Shown in pieces: positions 32,160-40,519 of a stretch of 64,000 bases of DNA. A program made the translations under genes and the position numbers. The stretch lies in the NCBI GenBank assembly GCA_966250015.1, contig CBINFS010000016.1, positions 1-64,000 of the forward strand, in the 5' to 3' direction. Below the pieces are notes generated by a model that worked only from the letters and a program-made list of their open reading frames with translations, made no database searches and was not told the DNA's origin. Origin of the DNA: CBINFS01 sp966250015 (lineage in GTDB: Bacteria; Bacteroidota; Rhodothermia; Rhodothermales; DASSAV01). Numbering within the stretch: the first letter of the stretch is position 1; every line of letters begins with the position of its first letter.

Positions 32160-34433
32160 TTAATTACTGGGAGCAACGTTTTTCCAAATGCCGTTCCCAC
32201 CCTCAACATCCTGTACCTTTTCGGAAACCCGTTGTGTTTGCTTTCTACTTTCGAGTGCTACAGACGTTGAATAACGAATACCGTGCCACTTGATGACGAC
32301 GATGGTCATGTCGTCGTCAAAGTGGTCGTGACCCAGAAATCTACGGATATCCTCCAGGACGGCATTATGGAGTTCTGGTGCGTCTTCGAATCGATTTTCA
32401 CGCAAAGCATTCAACAGGCGGTCATATCCGTACTCCTCGCCCGTCTCGTTCCGGCTCTCGACTATGCCGTCCGTGTAGAGGACAAATACGTCGCCGGGTT
32501 GCAGGTCGACTTTTTCCTCGACGAGCGTTTTCTGGAAAAGGACGCCCCGGTCAAGGCCCAGTCCGAGACCTTGCGAGCGTAACAGCCTGGCATTCCCGTC
32601 GAGATGAATCATGGCGACGGGGCAGTGGCCAGCGCGGGCAAGGACGAATTGCTCTTTTTTGGTGTCGATGACGCCGTAGATTGCCGTTATGAAAATGTGC
32701 TTTTCCAACGACTGCGCGATCGCCTCGTTGGCGTGCGTCAAGAAATCGGCAGGCGACGGCACCAGGCGGCTGAGCGAGTGGAAAATACCCTGTAGCTCTG
32801 CCATGTAAAAGGCGGCATGCGTGCCCTTCCCGGAAACGTCCGCCGCGATCACGGCAAGCCGATCGTCGTCGATCCGCACGAAGTCGTAGTAATCGCCACC
32901 CACCTCCTGGGCTGAAACGTTGGAAGCGGCGATGGAAAGACCCTCGATGTAGGGGAGGTGTTGAGGCAGAAGCTTACGCTGTACCTCACGTGCGATGGCT
33001 ATTTCGCGGGAGAGCCGTTCTTTTTCGATCTGCTCCTCAAACAGCCTCGCGTGGTCGAGCGCCAGCGCAGCCTGTGCGGCAAAGGCGCTGATGGACTCGA
33101 TGTCGTCCTTCTCAAATCCGTGCGTGACTTCCTTGGTCACGAAAAGGGCGCCAAGCAGTTCGTCACGGGCAAGAAGGGGTACGACGAGCAGGCTGCCCAG
33201 CCCGGAACCCGGGTGCGAATTGATCCGATGATCCGTCGGGGCTTGTTCGAGGAGGATGGGTTCGCGTTTGAGCAGGATCTCTTCGTAAAAGGCCTGCGTA
33301 TCGACCAGCTCTGATATCCGGCTGGACGTGATGTTGTGAGCGGCGACGATTCGCGGGCGCAACGATCCACTCTGGAGATCCGCAATTCCAAGCCACGAGG
33401 CCGTCGCCGATCCTGCTTCAACCGGTGACGCAGCAATCGTGTAGGCGAGCCGCTCGGGGTCGAAGGCCTGACTCACGAGTGTCGTGAGCGAGTGCATTGC
33501 CGCCATCTCGCCAACCTTCTGCTGGAAGTCACTCGTCGTTGGCAGATGGAAGAGCAGCGACAAGAAGGCCGTCGTAGCGTACAGTATGCCGAAGATGAGA
33601 CTCAGCAGCGTGAAGACGCCCAGCGGGTAGCTGTAGTACGTGATGTACGTCTTCGAACCCGGGAAAAGGCTAATGTCCCCGATGATGTAGCCCGCGGCAA
33701 GTAGCGCCAGGAGCAGGAACGATAGCCCTATCGATGCCATCTTTTCCTTGAACGACAGGAAGACGATCCAGGAAAGCCGGAAGGAATTGGTTACCATCAA
33801 CCCGATGGCGGGTATCCAGGCGAGACTCGTCCATCCGGGCTCAGTGAGGGGATCCTTGAGAAACGTAAAGAGAGCGGCGATGACCATGGTGCCAAGCATG
33901 AGGTACCAGTTTCGCTGGCTCGACTTCGTCCGCTTGAAAAGCACCAGGTCGCGCAGCCGTAGCAACAGGAGGATGGCGAACGAAGCCTGCAACAGGCTCA
34001 ACATGTTGGTTTTGAAAACCGTCGCCATCGTGAGCGGCACGCCCGTCTGCTGGTTGAACCCGAGCGCCGTGACACCCGAGATCGACAGGTCGTCCGGCGG
34101 TGCTCCTATGTTCATGATGACGCGTCCGGCGCCCAAAAAAAAGACACCCAGCAGTAAAGTGGTCCACAGCGTTTTGGCCGGGTTGACGCTGCGCCGCTGA
34201 AGCAGGGAGGATAATAGTAACCAGAGTGCGGTATACTCAACGATGACCAGAATGCCGTAAATGGCATCTACGACAGGGGGGAAAGGATTGCCCGTACTCC
34301 AGAGTAGTACGTGATACCCGAAAGCCAGAATAAACAGGACCGTAAATAGAACGGCCAACCCGAACCGGCGTGCACGCCCGAGTGTCGTGATAGACGACCC
34401 TTCCGCTGTTTTTATAAGGAGGTTCGAGAACAT
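32160..34433 (-). CDS. membrane PP2C-type (SpoIIE) phosphatase with GAF domain
   Basis: A 757-residue protein with about eight hydrophobic segments in residues 20-300, a GAF domain at about 320-470, a short coiled linker (EEQIEKERLSREIAIAREVQ), and a SpoIIE phosphatase domain at about 500-700. Metal-binding motifs are intact: GGDYYDF, DVSGKGTHAAFYMAELQG, YTDGIVESRNETG and HFDDDMTIVVIK. It likely dephosphorylates the STAS protein in response to a membrane or GAF signal, as RsbU does. A low-complexity C-terminal tail of about 40 residues follows. Confidence 0.92.
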   Translation of the reverse strand: MFSNLLIKTAEGSSITTLGRARRFGLAVLFTVLFILAFGYHVLLWSTGNPFPPVVDAIYGILVIVEYTALWLLLSSLLQRRSVNPAKTLWTTLLLGVFFLGAGRVIMNIGAPPDDLSISGVTALGFNQQTGVPLTMATVFKTNMLSLLQASFAILLLLRLRDLVLFKRTKSSQRNWYLMLGTMVIAALFTFLKDPLTEPGWTSLAWIPAIGLMVTNSFRLSWIVFLSFKEKMASIGLSFLLLALLAAGYIIGDISLFPGSKTYITYYSYPLGVFTLLSLIFGILYATTAFLSLLFHLPTTSDFQQKVGEMAAMHSLTTLVSQAFDPERLAYTIAASPVEAGSATASWLGIADLQSGSLRPRIVAAHNITSSRISELVDTQAFYEEILLKREPILLEQAPTDHRINSHPGSGLGSLLVVPLLARDELLGALFVTKEVTHGFEKDDIESISAFAAQAALALDHARLFEEQIEKERLSREIAIAREVQRKLLPQHLPYIEGLSIAASNVSAQEVGGDYYDFVRIDDDRLAVIAADVSGKGTHAAFYMAELQGIFHSLSRLVPSPADFLTHANEAIAQSLEKHIFITAIYGVIDTKKEQFVLARAGHCPVAMIHLDGNARLLRSQGLGLGLDRGVLFQKTLVEEKVDLQPGDVFVLYTDGIVESRNETGEEYGYDRLLNALRENRFEDAPELHNAVLEDIRRFLGHDHFDDDMTIVVIKWHGIRYSTSVALESRKQTQRVSEKVQDVEGGNGIWKNVAPSN

Positions 34434-34673
34434 ATCGTGATGACGGGATAAAAAAGTACGCTCTCCCGTCGCATCCCATTAATGCCGGCTTACGCGTGTA
34501 TATTACTTCGTGACAGTGAGTTTGTTACATTAGCTCACGAACAGTCCAACTTACGCTTTTCAGGCGGTTTCTGGAATATTTGGTACATAAGAATCAAACG
34601 TCAATGCGGGGTAACTTCCCAAGATATCCCTCGTACAGTAGCCTGGAGGAAGCCCTACCCAGCTTGTAAACGT

Positions 34674-36503
34674 ATGAACCGACCCAGAATTGTCCGCTTA
34701 CAGTTGCTCGCGCTGTTTGCCCTGGCCTTGATGGTGCTGGCACGCGTCTTTTCCGGTCCGGCGAGCCCCCGTGGAGCGGTCGTGCTTGCTGATATCGACC
34801 GTATGGAGCTCGCTCAGACCTCGTTTGAGGTCGAGCGTCCTGTTCGCCTCTCAGTTGAGGCTACGGGGTCGATCGAAGGGGGCCATCGCGACGGGTCCAC
34901 GACGCCGACCCTCGGCGCATACGGATGGATCATGCGCCGTGATAACCGTCAGGTGGTATGGGAAATGGACGGGCGTGACGCCGTTCATGAAAGAGGGACG
35001 CTCGTCAAGGTCTCCGATTCAATCGAGCTGGAGCCGGGCATCTACGACGCATTTTTCACCTCCTACGGGAATACCTTTTTCTCCTATCGGGACCGGTCTT
35101 TCTTCCGCCGCATCTTTAATCCCGACCAACACTGGCAAAACGATCGGAGTAAGTGGCAATTAGTGTTGCGCCTCCTTGAAGGTGAAGAGAACGCCGTCAA
35201 AAAGTTGCGGTCCGAGGATTTTAAAGCGAGCGCTCCAACACCCGATGGCCTGATCTGGACTTCAGGACCTGCAGGAAGCTACGAGACGCATCGTTTCATT
35301 TTTGAGGTTGTACGGCCTGTAACGCTCAGGGTGTATTCGATCGGTGAGTTCGACGGCGAGCCGAAAGACTACGCCTGGATCGAGCGGGTCACGACTGGCG
35401 AGCACGTCTGGGAAATGACGGAGGAGAATACGCAGCCGGCTGGGGGCGCTGACGAAAACAGGCGTTTCGACGGTACGATTCGAGTGGAGCCCGGCGTCTA
35501 CCGTGCCTTTTACCAGACCGACCGTACACACGCTTACCGTGACTGGAGGGCCAACCCGCCCTTCGATCCCGCCGGATGGGGCCTGACCCTGTCGGTCGTT
35601 AATTCGTCTGACCTCGCAGCGGTCGGGGCGTTCAATCCCTGGGAAAACCGAACACCGATCGTGCGCATTACGGAAGTGCCGGACGACAACATGAGGAGCG
35701 CGCAGTTCGTCGTCAAGCAGCCACTCGACGTGCTCCTGTGCGCTGTCGGAGAAATGCATGAAGGCGGCCGTTACGATTTCGCCTGGATCAAAAACGATCA
35801 GACGGCCGAGCACGTATGGGAAATGCGGTACGACCAGTCTGAGCACGCCGGTGGAGCGAGCAAAAACCGGAAAGTGGTGGAGTTCCTCCGCCTCGAACCG
35901 GGATCCTACACGCTCTACTACCAGACGGACGATTCTCACGCGTACGGGAGCTGGAATGCCGACCCGCCCGCAAATCCCGAGCGATGGGGCGTCACGATGT
36001 TTCCCATCGCACGCACGGTGGGTAATGACGTCGTCGAAGTGATCCAGCCTCTGAACATCATCACCGGAAAGCAGGCCGATCAGTCCGGTCTCGAGGGGAT
36101 TCAGCCCCCTGTGCCACCGGTTCCTCCCGTTGCCGCGATCGGCCAGGAAGTGCTCGTCCGTGAGGTGTCGCTGGGGAACGAAGCCAAGGTGGAGACGAGC
36201 TTTGAGCTCGCCGAATCGTCGACGGTTACTATCTATGCGCTCGGAGAGATCACCATGCGAGGCCGGTACGATTACGGTTGGCTGGAACGCGCCGATACCG
36301 GTGAGCGTGTCTGGGAGATGACGTGGCAAAACACGATGCCGGCCGGTGGAGACGAACGCAACCGGCGCTTCTTCGGACAGGTTTCGCTACCCGCAGGCCG
36401 TTACGTCGTGCGGTTTGAGACCGACCTTTCTCATGCGTTCAACGATTTCGGCGATCGCGCGCCGGCCGATGCAGAAGCGTGGGGAATAACGATCTCGCGG
36501 TGA
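34674..36503 (+). CDS. exported protein with four WEM-motif repeats
   Basis: A 609-residue protein of no named family. The ATG at 34674 gives a signal-anchor (RLQLLALFALALMVLARVF); a longer frame from 34482 has no membrane start. It holds four copies of a domain of about 130-150 residues: each has Y-x-x-A/G-W-I/L-x-R ... T-G-E-x-V-W-E-M (AYGWIMRRDNRQVVWEM, DYAWIERVTTGEHVWEM, DFAWIKNDQTAEHVWEM, DYGWLERADTGERVWEM), then AGG..NR, LEPG.Y, and TD.SHAY..W...P. A Pro-rich linker (PPVPPVPPVAA) precedes repeat 4. The fold is probably beta-sandwich; the role is unknown. prmA follows after 3 nt. Confidence 0.85.
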   Translation: MNRPRIVRLQLLALFALALMVLARVFSGPASPRGAVVLADIDRMELAQTSFEVERPVRLSVEATGSIEGGHRDGSTTPTLGAYGWIMRRDNRQVVWEMDGRDAVHERGTLVKVSDSIELEPGIYDAFFTSYGNTFFSYRDRSFFRRIFNPDQHWQNDRSKWQLVLRLLEGEENAVKKLRSEDFKASAPTPDGLIWTSGPAGSYETHRFIFEVVRPVTLRVYSIGEFDGEPKDYAWIERVTTGEHVWEMTEENTQPAGGADENRRFDGTIRVEPGVYRAFYQTDRTHAYRDWRANPPFDPAGWGLTLSVVNSSDLAAVGAFNPWENRTPIVRITEVPDDNMRSAQFVVKQPLDVLLCAVGEMHEGGRYDFAWIKNDQTAEHVWEMRYDQSEHAGGASKNRKVVEFLRLEPGSYTLYYQTDDSHAYGSWNADPPANPERWGVTMFPIARTVGNDVVEVIQPLNIITGKQADQSGLEGIQPPVPPVPPVAAIGQEVLVREVSLGNEAKVETSFELAESSTVTIYALGEITMRGRYDYGWLERADTGERVWEMTWQNTMPAGGDERNRRFFGQVSLPAGRYVVRFETDLSHAFNDFGDRAPADAEAWGITISR

Positions 36504-36506
36504 TAG

Positions 36507-37367
36507 ATGACGTCAACGATCGAAGTGACCCTTCAGGTCGACGAGGAGTGGCAGGAACTGCTGATCGCCGAGCTGGCCGATCTCGGGTTCGACGTGTTCT
36601 GGCAGGAAGATCATGCGCTCAAGGCGTACATGGATTCCCCACGTTGGGACGATACGAAGCGCGAACAAATCGAACAGTGGCTTGCCGCGCACAACTTTTC
36701 AACGCACCTCGAAGAGCGCCTGATCGAACCTCAAAACTGGAACCAGCAGTGGGAAGAGACGATCAAGCCCGTCGTAGTCGAGCCTTTTCTCATCAAACCT
36801 ACCTGGGCTGAAACGCAGCCCGAGTACAAGGACCTGATCGTTCTGGAAATCGACCCGAAGATGAGCTTCGGGACCGGCTATCACGAAAGCACTCGCCTGG
36901 TTCTGCGAGCCCTGCCGGACGTCGTTACAGGAGGTGAGCGTGTACTCGATGCCGGCACGGGGACCGGCGTACTCGCCATTGCCGCTGTCAAACTTGGCGC
37001 TGCATCGGCCGTTACTTTCGACAACGACGAATGGGTTCAGGTCAATGCCGTCGAGAACTTTTACCTGAACGGTGTGGCAGACCGGGTCGTATTTAAGTTT
37101 GGTGGCCTGGAAGTCGTCGACGAAAAAGACTTTGACCTCGTGCTGGCCAACATCAATCGAAACGTGCTGGTCGAGTTCCTGCCGGGTTTTGCCGAACGGA
37201 TGCGTCTCGGCGCCGGGCTCATCCTTTCCGGATTGCTGACGGATCAGGACCGCGACTTTATGATCGACCGTGCGGCGCAGCACGGCTTTGAACTCGTACG
37301 GGAGGATACGGAAGGTGAATGGTGGTCCGGCCGGTTCGCGTATGCTCCCGCATCACCGGCTCGTTGA
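36507..37367 (+). CDS. prmA: ribosomal protein L11 methyltransferase
   Basis: A 286-residue PrmA that methylates L11. N-terminal substrate domain, then MSFGTGYHESTRL, the SAM site VLDAGTGTGVLAIAAVKLGA, and LVLANINRNVLVEFLPG in place of the usual N-I-x-x-x-P motif. Its start lies 3 nt after the repeat-protein stop, so the two are likely on one transcript, an odd pairing. It precedes the Ppx gene by 33 nt. Confidence 0.93.
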   Translation: MTSTIEVTLQVDEEWQELLIAELADLGFDVFWQEDHALKAYMDSPRWDDTKREQIEQWLAAHNFSTHLEERLIEPQNWNQQWEETIKPVVVEPFLIKPTWAETQPEYKDLIVLEIDPKMSFGTGYHESTRLVLRALPDVVTGGERVLDAGTGTGVLAIAAVKLGAASAVTFDNDEWVQVNAVENFYLNGVADRVVFKFGGLEVVDEKDFDLVLANINRNVLVEFLPGFAERMRLGAGLILSGLLTDQDRDFMIDRAAQHGFELVREDTEGEWWSGRFAYAPASPAR

Positions 37368-37400
37368 GCCTGCCATTGGTTTATTAGACGGGCTCTACCA

Positions 37401-38348
37401 GTGATTCTTGCCACGATCGACGTCGGAACGAACACTGCTCTTCTCCTGGTCGTGCGGGTCAACTCGAACGGTACGCTCGAAATCCTGCACGACGAACAAC
37501 GCTTCGTCCGTCTCGGGGAAAGAATTGACGCATCGGGACTGATTCTGGATAGCGCCCTCGAACGTCTCCGCACTACCCTTCTTGCCTACAAAGCTACTGC
37601 CGAAACCTTCGGTGCCAAACGGGTAATCGTTGCCGGCACGAGCGCATCGCGCGACGCACGGAATAGTGATGATCTCGTCCGGTTCGTTCGGGATGAAACC
37701 GGCCTCACGTACGAGATCCTTTCCGGCGAGGAGGAAGCCCGATGGGCGTTTATCGGCGCTGTTTCAGCTTTTGCGGACGTGGACGGTCCGGTAATGGCGG
37801 TGGACATCGGAGGAGGCTCCACGGAGATCACCGTGGGCCGATTTGAGGCGAGCAAACCGGAGGCTACGTCCCTACGGTTCATGCAGAGCATCGACGTGGG
37901 GGCAATTCGGCTTACCGAGCGGTTCTTCTCGAGTCTCCCACCCACCGCCGAAGAGGTCGAGCGAGCAAAACAAGAGATCTGTAAATCATTGACAAAAGCG
38001 CGTGTGACGGCGGATGCCGGTTTTCCTCTCATTGCCGCCGCAGGAACGGCAACCGCTCTGGGGCTATTGCTTGCCGGAATCACAGCCTGGGACGAAGAAC
38101 GGGTAGGATCGATGGCGGTCACGTACGAAGAAGTGGCGTCGTGGAGCCGGCGCCTGCTGTCACTTCGGGCGGATCAGGTTTTGGCGTTGAACCCACCGGT
38201 ATTGACTGGCCGCGCCGACGTATTCCCGGCCGGCGTTCTCATTTTAAAAGTCCTGATGGAACAGGTAAAGGCCGATTCGTTCCGGATCAGCCCTCGCGGG
38301 CTTCGACACGGGCTCGCCTTGCGGTTCGTCGCTTCGCTGTGTCAATGA
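37401..38348 (+). CDS. Ppx/GppA-family phosphatase
   Basis: A 315-residue exopolyphosphatase/pppGpp phosphatase-like protein of the actin/hsp70 ATPase fold. Start GTG 37401 gives ILATIDVGTNTALLLVV, the first phosphate loop; MAVDIGGGSTEITVG and AAGTATALGLLLAG complete the nucleotide-binding site. It is of the short (single-module) type, about 300 residues. It may hydrolyse polyphosphate or pppGpp; substrate is not decidable from sequence. It is convergent with the IS630-type gene. Confidence 0.93.
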   Translation: MILATIDVGTNTALLLVVRVNSNGTLEILHDEQRFVRLGERIDASGLILDSALERLRTTLLAYKATAETFGAKRVIVAGTSASRDARNSDDLVRFVRDETGLTYEILSGEEEARWAFIGAVSAFADVDGPVMAVDIGGGSTEITVGRFEASKPEATSLRFMQSIDVGAIRLTERFFSSLPPTAEEVERAKQEICKSLTKARVTADAGFPLIAAAGTATALGLLLAGITAWDEERVGSMAVTYEEVASWSRRLLSLRADQVLALNPPVLTGRADVFPAGVLILKVLMEQVKADSFRISPRGLRHGLALRFVASLCQ

Positions 38349-38353
38349 TGGTG

Positions 38354-38824
38354 TCAGGCAGGTGCCTTTCCGTTCCTCGCCTCTCTTTTAAGCCTGATTT
38401 CGTGACGCTTCAGCAAGTCTGAGATGCCTTGCAGGCTCCTGTATTCGATACCGAAGTGCTCTTTCAGGTACTGCTGGACGTGCCGAAGGCGCGTTACGCG
38501 ACCGGCCTGTATCTCTTTTTCGATCGAACGTCGCGCTTCGGGTGTGATGCGTTCGTCGCTCCCACCGACCGGCTTGTCCTCCAAAAGTGCTTCGATCCCG
38601 CCTTCCTGATAGGTATTCCACCAGCGCTGAAGCTGGCGTTCTGAATAACCGATCACGGGGGCAAGCTGGATCCGGCTTGTGTAGTGTGTGCTCTTCAGAA
38701 GGCGCAACATTTTGACTCGGTCCGCCTGCTGGCTCCCCCGGAGCCGGCGTTCAAGCCGGACGAGCTCTTCTTCGTCTTCCTTGATTGCTTTATCGTACTG
38801 GATTCGCATGAACGCCCGTCTCAC
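38354..38824 (-). CDS. orphan IS630-type helix-turn-helix protein
   Basis: A 156-residue protein like the DNA-binding half of IS630-family transposases: LAPVIGYSERQLQRWWNTYQ is a helix-turn-helix and GIEALLEDKPVGG with a winged-helix segment follows. The DDE catalytic half is absent: no D-D-E frame is seen on either side in any frame. It may be a remnant, or a stand-alone HTH regulator as found in related genomes. It starts MRRAF; the internal Met at codon 6 is another possible start. It borders a repeat-rich noncoding block. Confidence 0.7.
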   Translation of the reverse strand: MRRAFMRIQYDKAIKEDEEELVRLERRLRGSQQADRVKMLRLLKSTHYTSRIQLAPVIGYSERQLQRWWNTYQEGGIEALLEDKPVGGSDERITPEARRSIEKEIQAGRVTRLRHVQQYLKEHFGIEYRSLQGISDLLKRHEIRLKREARNGKAPA

Positions 38825-39042
38825 CCGGTCATGGATCGGGTAAGTACATCGATTCGGAGTAACTCAGAATACTCGGACGAAAACTCGCTAGAAGGTCCGG
38901 GCATTTCGTTCGAGCACACGTCTGTCGAGGGTATCTAACTCTCGAATCGACCGTTTGAGCGGATTCTTAAACGGATGGTCTGGTTACCAATGCGGGCGAG
39001 AATAGAATTACAGTCCGCAGATCGACATCATGGAAAAATGCT

Positions 39043-39160
39043 GTCCGCAGATGACGCAGATACGCGCTGATGAATTTTTGAATCTATGGAGACCGAAGGC
39101 GGGACCTTTAGGACTACTCAAAACGCAAATAATAGCGTCATTCCGGCCTCCGAGCCGACA
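39043..39160 (+). repeat. composite dispersed repeat, copy 2
   Basis: Block A starts GTCCGCAGATGACGCAGAT at 39043 and runs through GATGAATTTTTGAATC to GACCGAAGGCGGGACC at about 39091-39106. Block B, in a variant form with GCGTCATTCCGGCCTCCGAG, follows at 39135-39160. It faces copy 3 head to head. Confidence 0.7.
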
Positions 39161-39236
39161 CGAGCACAGCGACTGACGAAGTAAACCCATGCGAAGGATG
39201 TATAGGGCAGTACGTTTGAGGAAGATATAAGGCCTT

Positions 39237-39265
39237 CCTGGATCTCCGCCTTCGCGGAGATGACG
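39237..39265 (-). repeat. block-B hairpin repeat
   Basis: A 29-nt unit identical, in inverted orientation, to 17676-17704 (core GATCTCCGCCTTCGCGGAGA). The internal ATCTCCGC/GCGGAGAT dyad makes it REP-like. Confidence 0.8.
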
Positions 39266-39327
39266 TGTTATTATAGGGTTTAGGCTAATAATGAGGTGAC
39301 CATTTTTATCATAAATACCATAAATGA

Positions 39328-39360
39328 ACGTCATTCCGGCCCCCGAGCCTGAATCCAGGA
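39328..39360 (+). repeat. block-B variant repeat
   Basis: A unit related to block B, with CGTCATTCCGGCCCCCGAG followed by CCTGAATCCAGGA; it keeps the CGTCAT start and TCCAGGA end but has a different stem. Confidence 0.6.
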
Positions 39361-39401
39361 AAGGAATTCAAGGCATAATGGTGGAGGGAGACCGTATGTT
39401 T

Positions 39402-39522
39402 TCCTAGATCACTGCCTTCGCGGAGATGACGAATTGGTTGAGGGTGTAGTAGGAGAAAACGTCCAGCCTTCGGTCTACGCTGATTCAATAATCATCTGGG
39501 CGAACCTGCGACCATCTGCGGA
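39402..39522 (-). repeat. composite dispersed repeat, copy 3 (inverted)
   Basis: Read on the minus strand, block A starts GTCCGCAGATGG at 39522 and continues through GATTATTGAATC, GACCGAAGGCTGGACGTTTT (about 39475-39456), then block B, CGTCATCTCCGCGAAGGC (39431-39414). With copy 2 it forms a large inverted repeat of about 480 nt end to end. Confidence 0.7.
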
Positions 39523-39563
39523 CGGTATTTTTTCCAGAAGACCTTCGCGTGAGCCGTAAGCAC

Positions 39564-40331
39564 TTACGCAGGGTCCGTCCGGCGTAGGCCTCCTTCCAGC
39601 CTTGGATTTCTCAGCTCTACGGGCTTTTGGGCTCGTCTGGTGATCCGCAGATTGAGCATCTCGACGAACAGGGAGAAGGCCATCGCCGAGTAGATGTAAC
39701 CCTTCGGAATGTGCTGGTCGAGGCCTTCGGCTACGAGCGTCACGCCGATCAGGAGCAGGAAGCTGAGCGCCAGCATTTTTACGGTCGGGTGTTTTTCGAT
39801 GAAGCTTGATATGCTGCCGGAAGAAATCATCATAACCCCGATGGCGATGACGATGGCCGCAATCATCACTGGTACGTGGTCCGCCATCCCTACCGCCGTG
39901 ATGACAGAATCGAGGGAGAAAACGATGTCCAGAAGCAATACCTGCACGATCACACTCGCAAAGGAAGCAGCAACGGCTTTGTGTGCATGTTCGGACTCTC
40001 CCTCCAGCTTGAGGTGAATCTCGTGGGTGCTCTTCCCGATGAGAAAAAGCCCGCCAAGGATAAGAATGAGGTCCCGTCCCGAAATCTCTTCGTGTAGCAC
40101 GACAAAAAGCGGGGCGGTGAGACGCATGATCCAGGTCAGTGACAGCAACAGGGCAACCCGTCCAAAAAGGGCGAGGCTGAGGCCGATGAGACGCGCACGA
40201 GCCTGTTGGTGTATGGGCAGCCTACCCACGAGGATCGAGATGAAAACGATGTTATCGATGCCCAGTACGATTTCGAGCGCCGTTAACGTACCGAGGGCAA
40301 TCCATGCCTGAGGGTCACTGATCCATTCCAT
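39564..40331 (-). CDS. TerC-family membrane protein
   Basis: A 255-residue integral membrane protein with seven or eight hydrophobic segments. LEIVLGIDNIVFISIL and LLLDIVFSLDSVITAVGM are the TerC signature, with paired acidic residues thought to bind metal. Relatives include Alx/YgdQ, tied to manganese export and tellurite resistance. No tellurite genes lie nearby, so metal export at the inner membrane is the likelier role. The gene stands alone. Confidence 0.93.
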   Translation of the reverse strand: MEWISDPQAWIALGTLTALEIVLGIDNIVFISILVGRLPIHQQARARLIGLSLALFGRVALLLSLTWIMRLTAPLFVVLHEEISGRDLILILGGLFLIGKSTHEIHLKLEGESEHAHKAVAASFASVIVQVLLLDIVFSLDSVITAVGMADHVPVMIAAIVIAIGVMMISSGSISSFIEKHPTVKMLALSFLLLIGVTLVAEGLDQHIPKGYIYSAMAFSLFVEMLNLRITRRAQKPVELRNPRLEGGLRRTDPA

Positions 40332-40519
40332 ACGTTTTTGTTTCTAACGTGTGCTTTTCGAAAAAAAGAAAATATACCGTGTTGGTTGCTGAATGGCGCG
40401 CGTGGGATAGGGAAGCGGGGCCTCAAGTTGAATTCCGGACGTAATAGAATTGGAACAATCACATAAGGGCGCTATTTGTACTATCCTCAGCACACGCACA
40501 TCAGACCAGAGAGTACTCC

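Larger units (their letters stand above)
38825..39563 (+). other. gene-free stretch with dispersed repeats (739 nt)
   Basis: No credible gene. It contains two composite A-B repeats facing each other (39043-39160 and 39402-39522), and two further block-B units between them (39237-39265 and 39328-39360). The sequence from 38825 to 39040 shows nothing recognisable apart from a third GTCCGCAGAT at 39013-39022. No transposase ends can be set with certainty. Confidence 0.6.

Noticed and set aside
35262..36329. 355-codon open frame on the minus strand
   Set aside because: Antisense to the four-repeat protein, whose repeats and signal anchor are clearly real; no recognisable family.
39043..39522. 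Inverted repeat pair as a MITE or complete insertion sequence
   Set aside because: No target duplication could be set and the third copy is not paired, so a dispersed composite repeat is the safer call.
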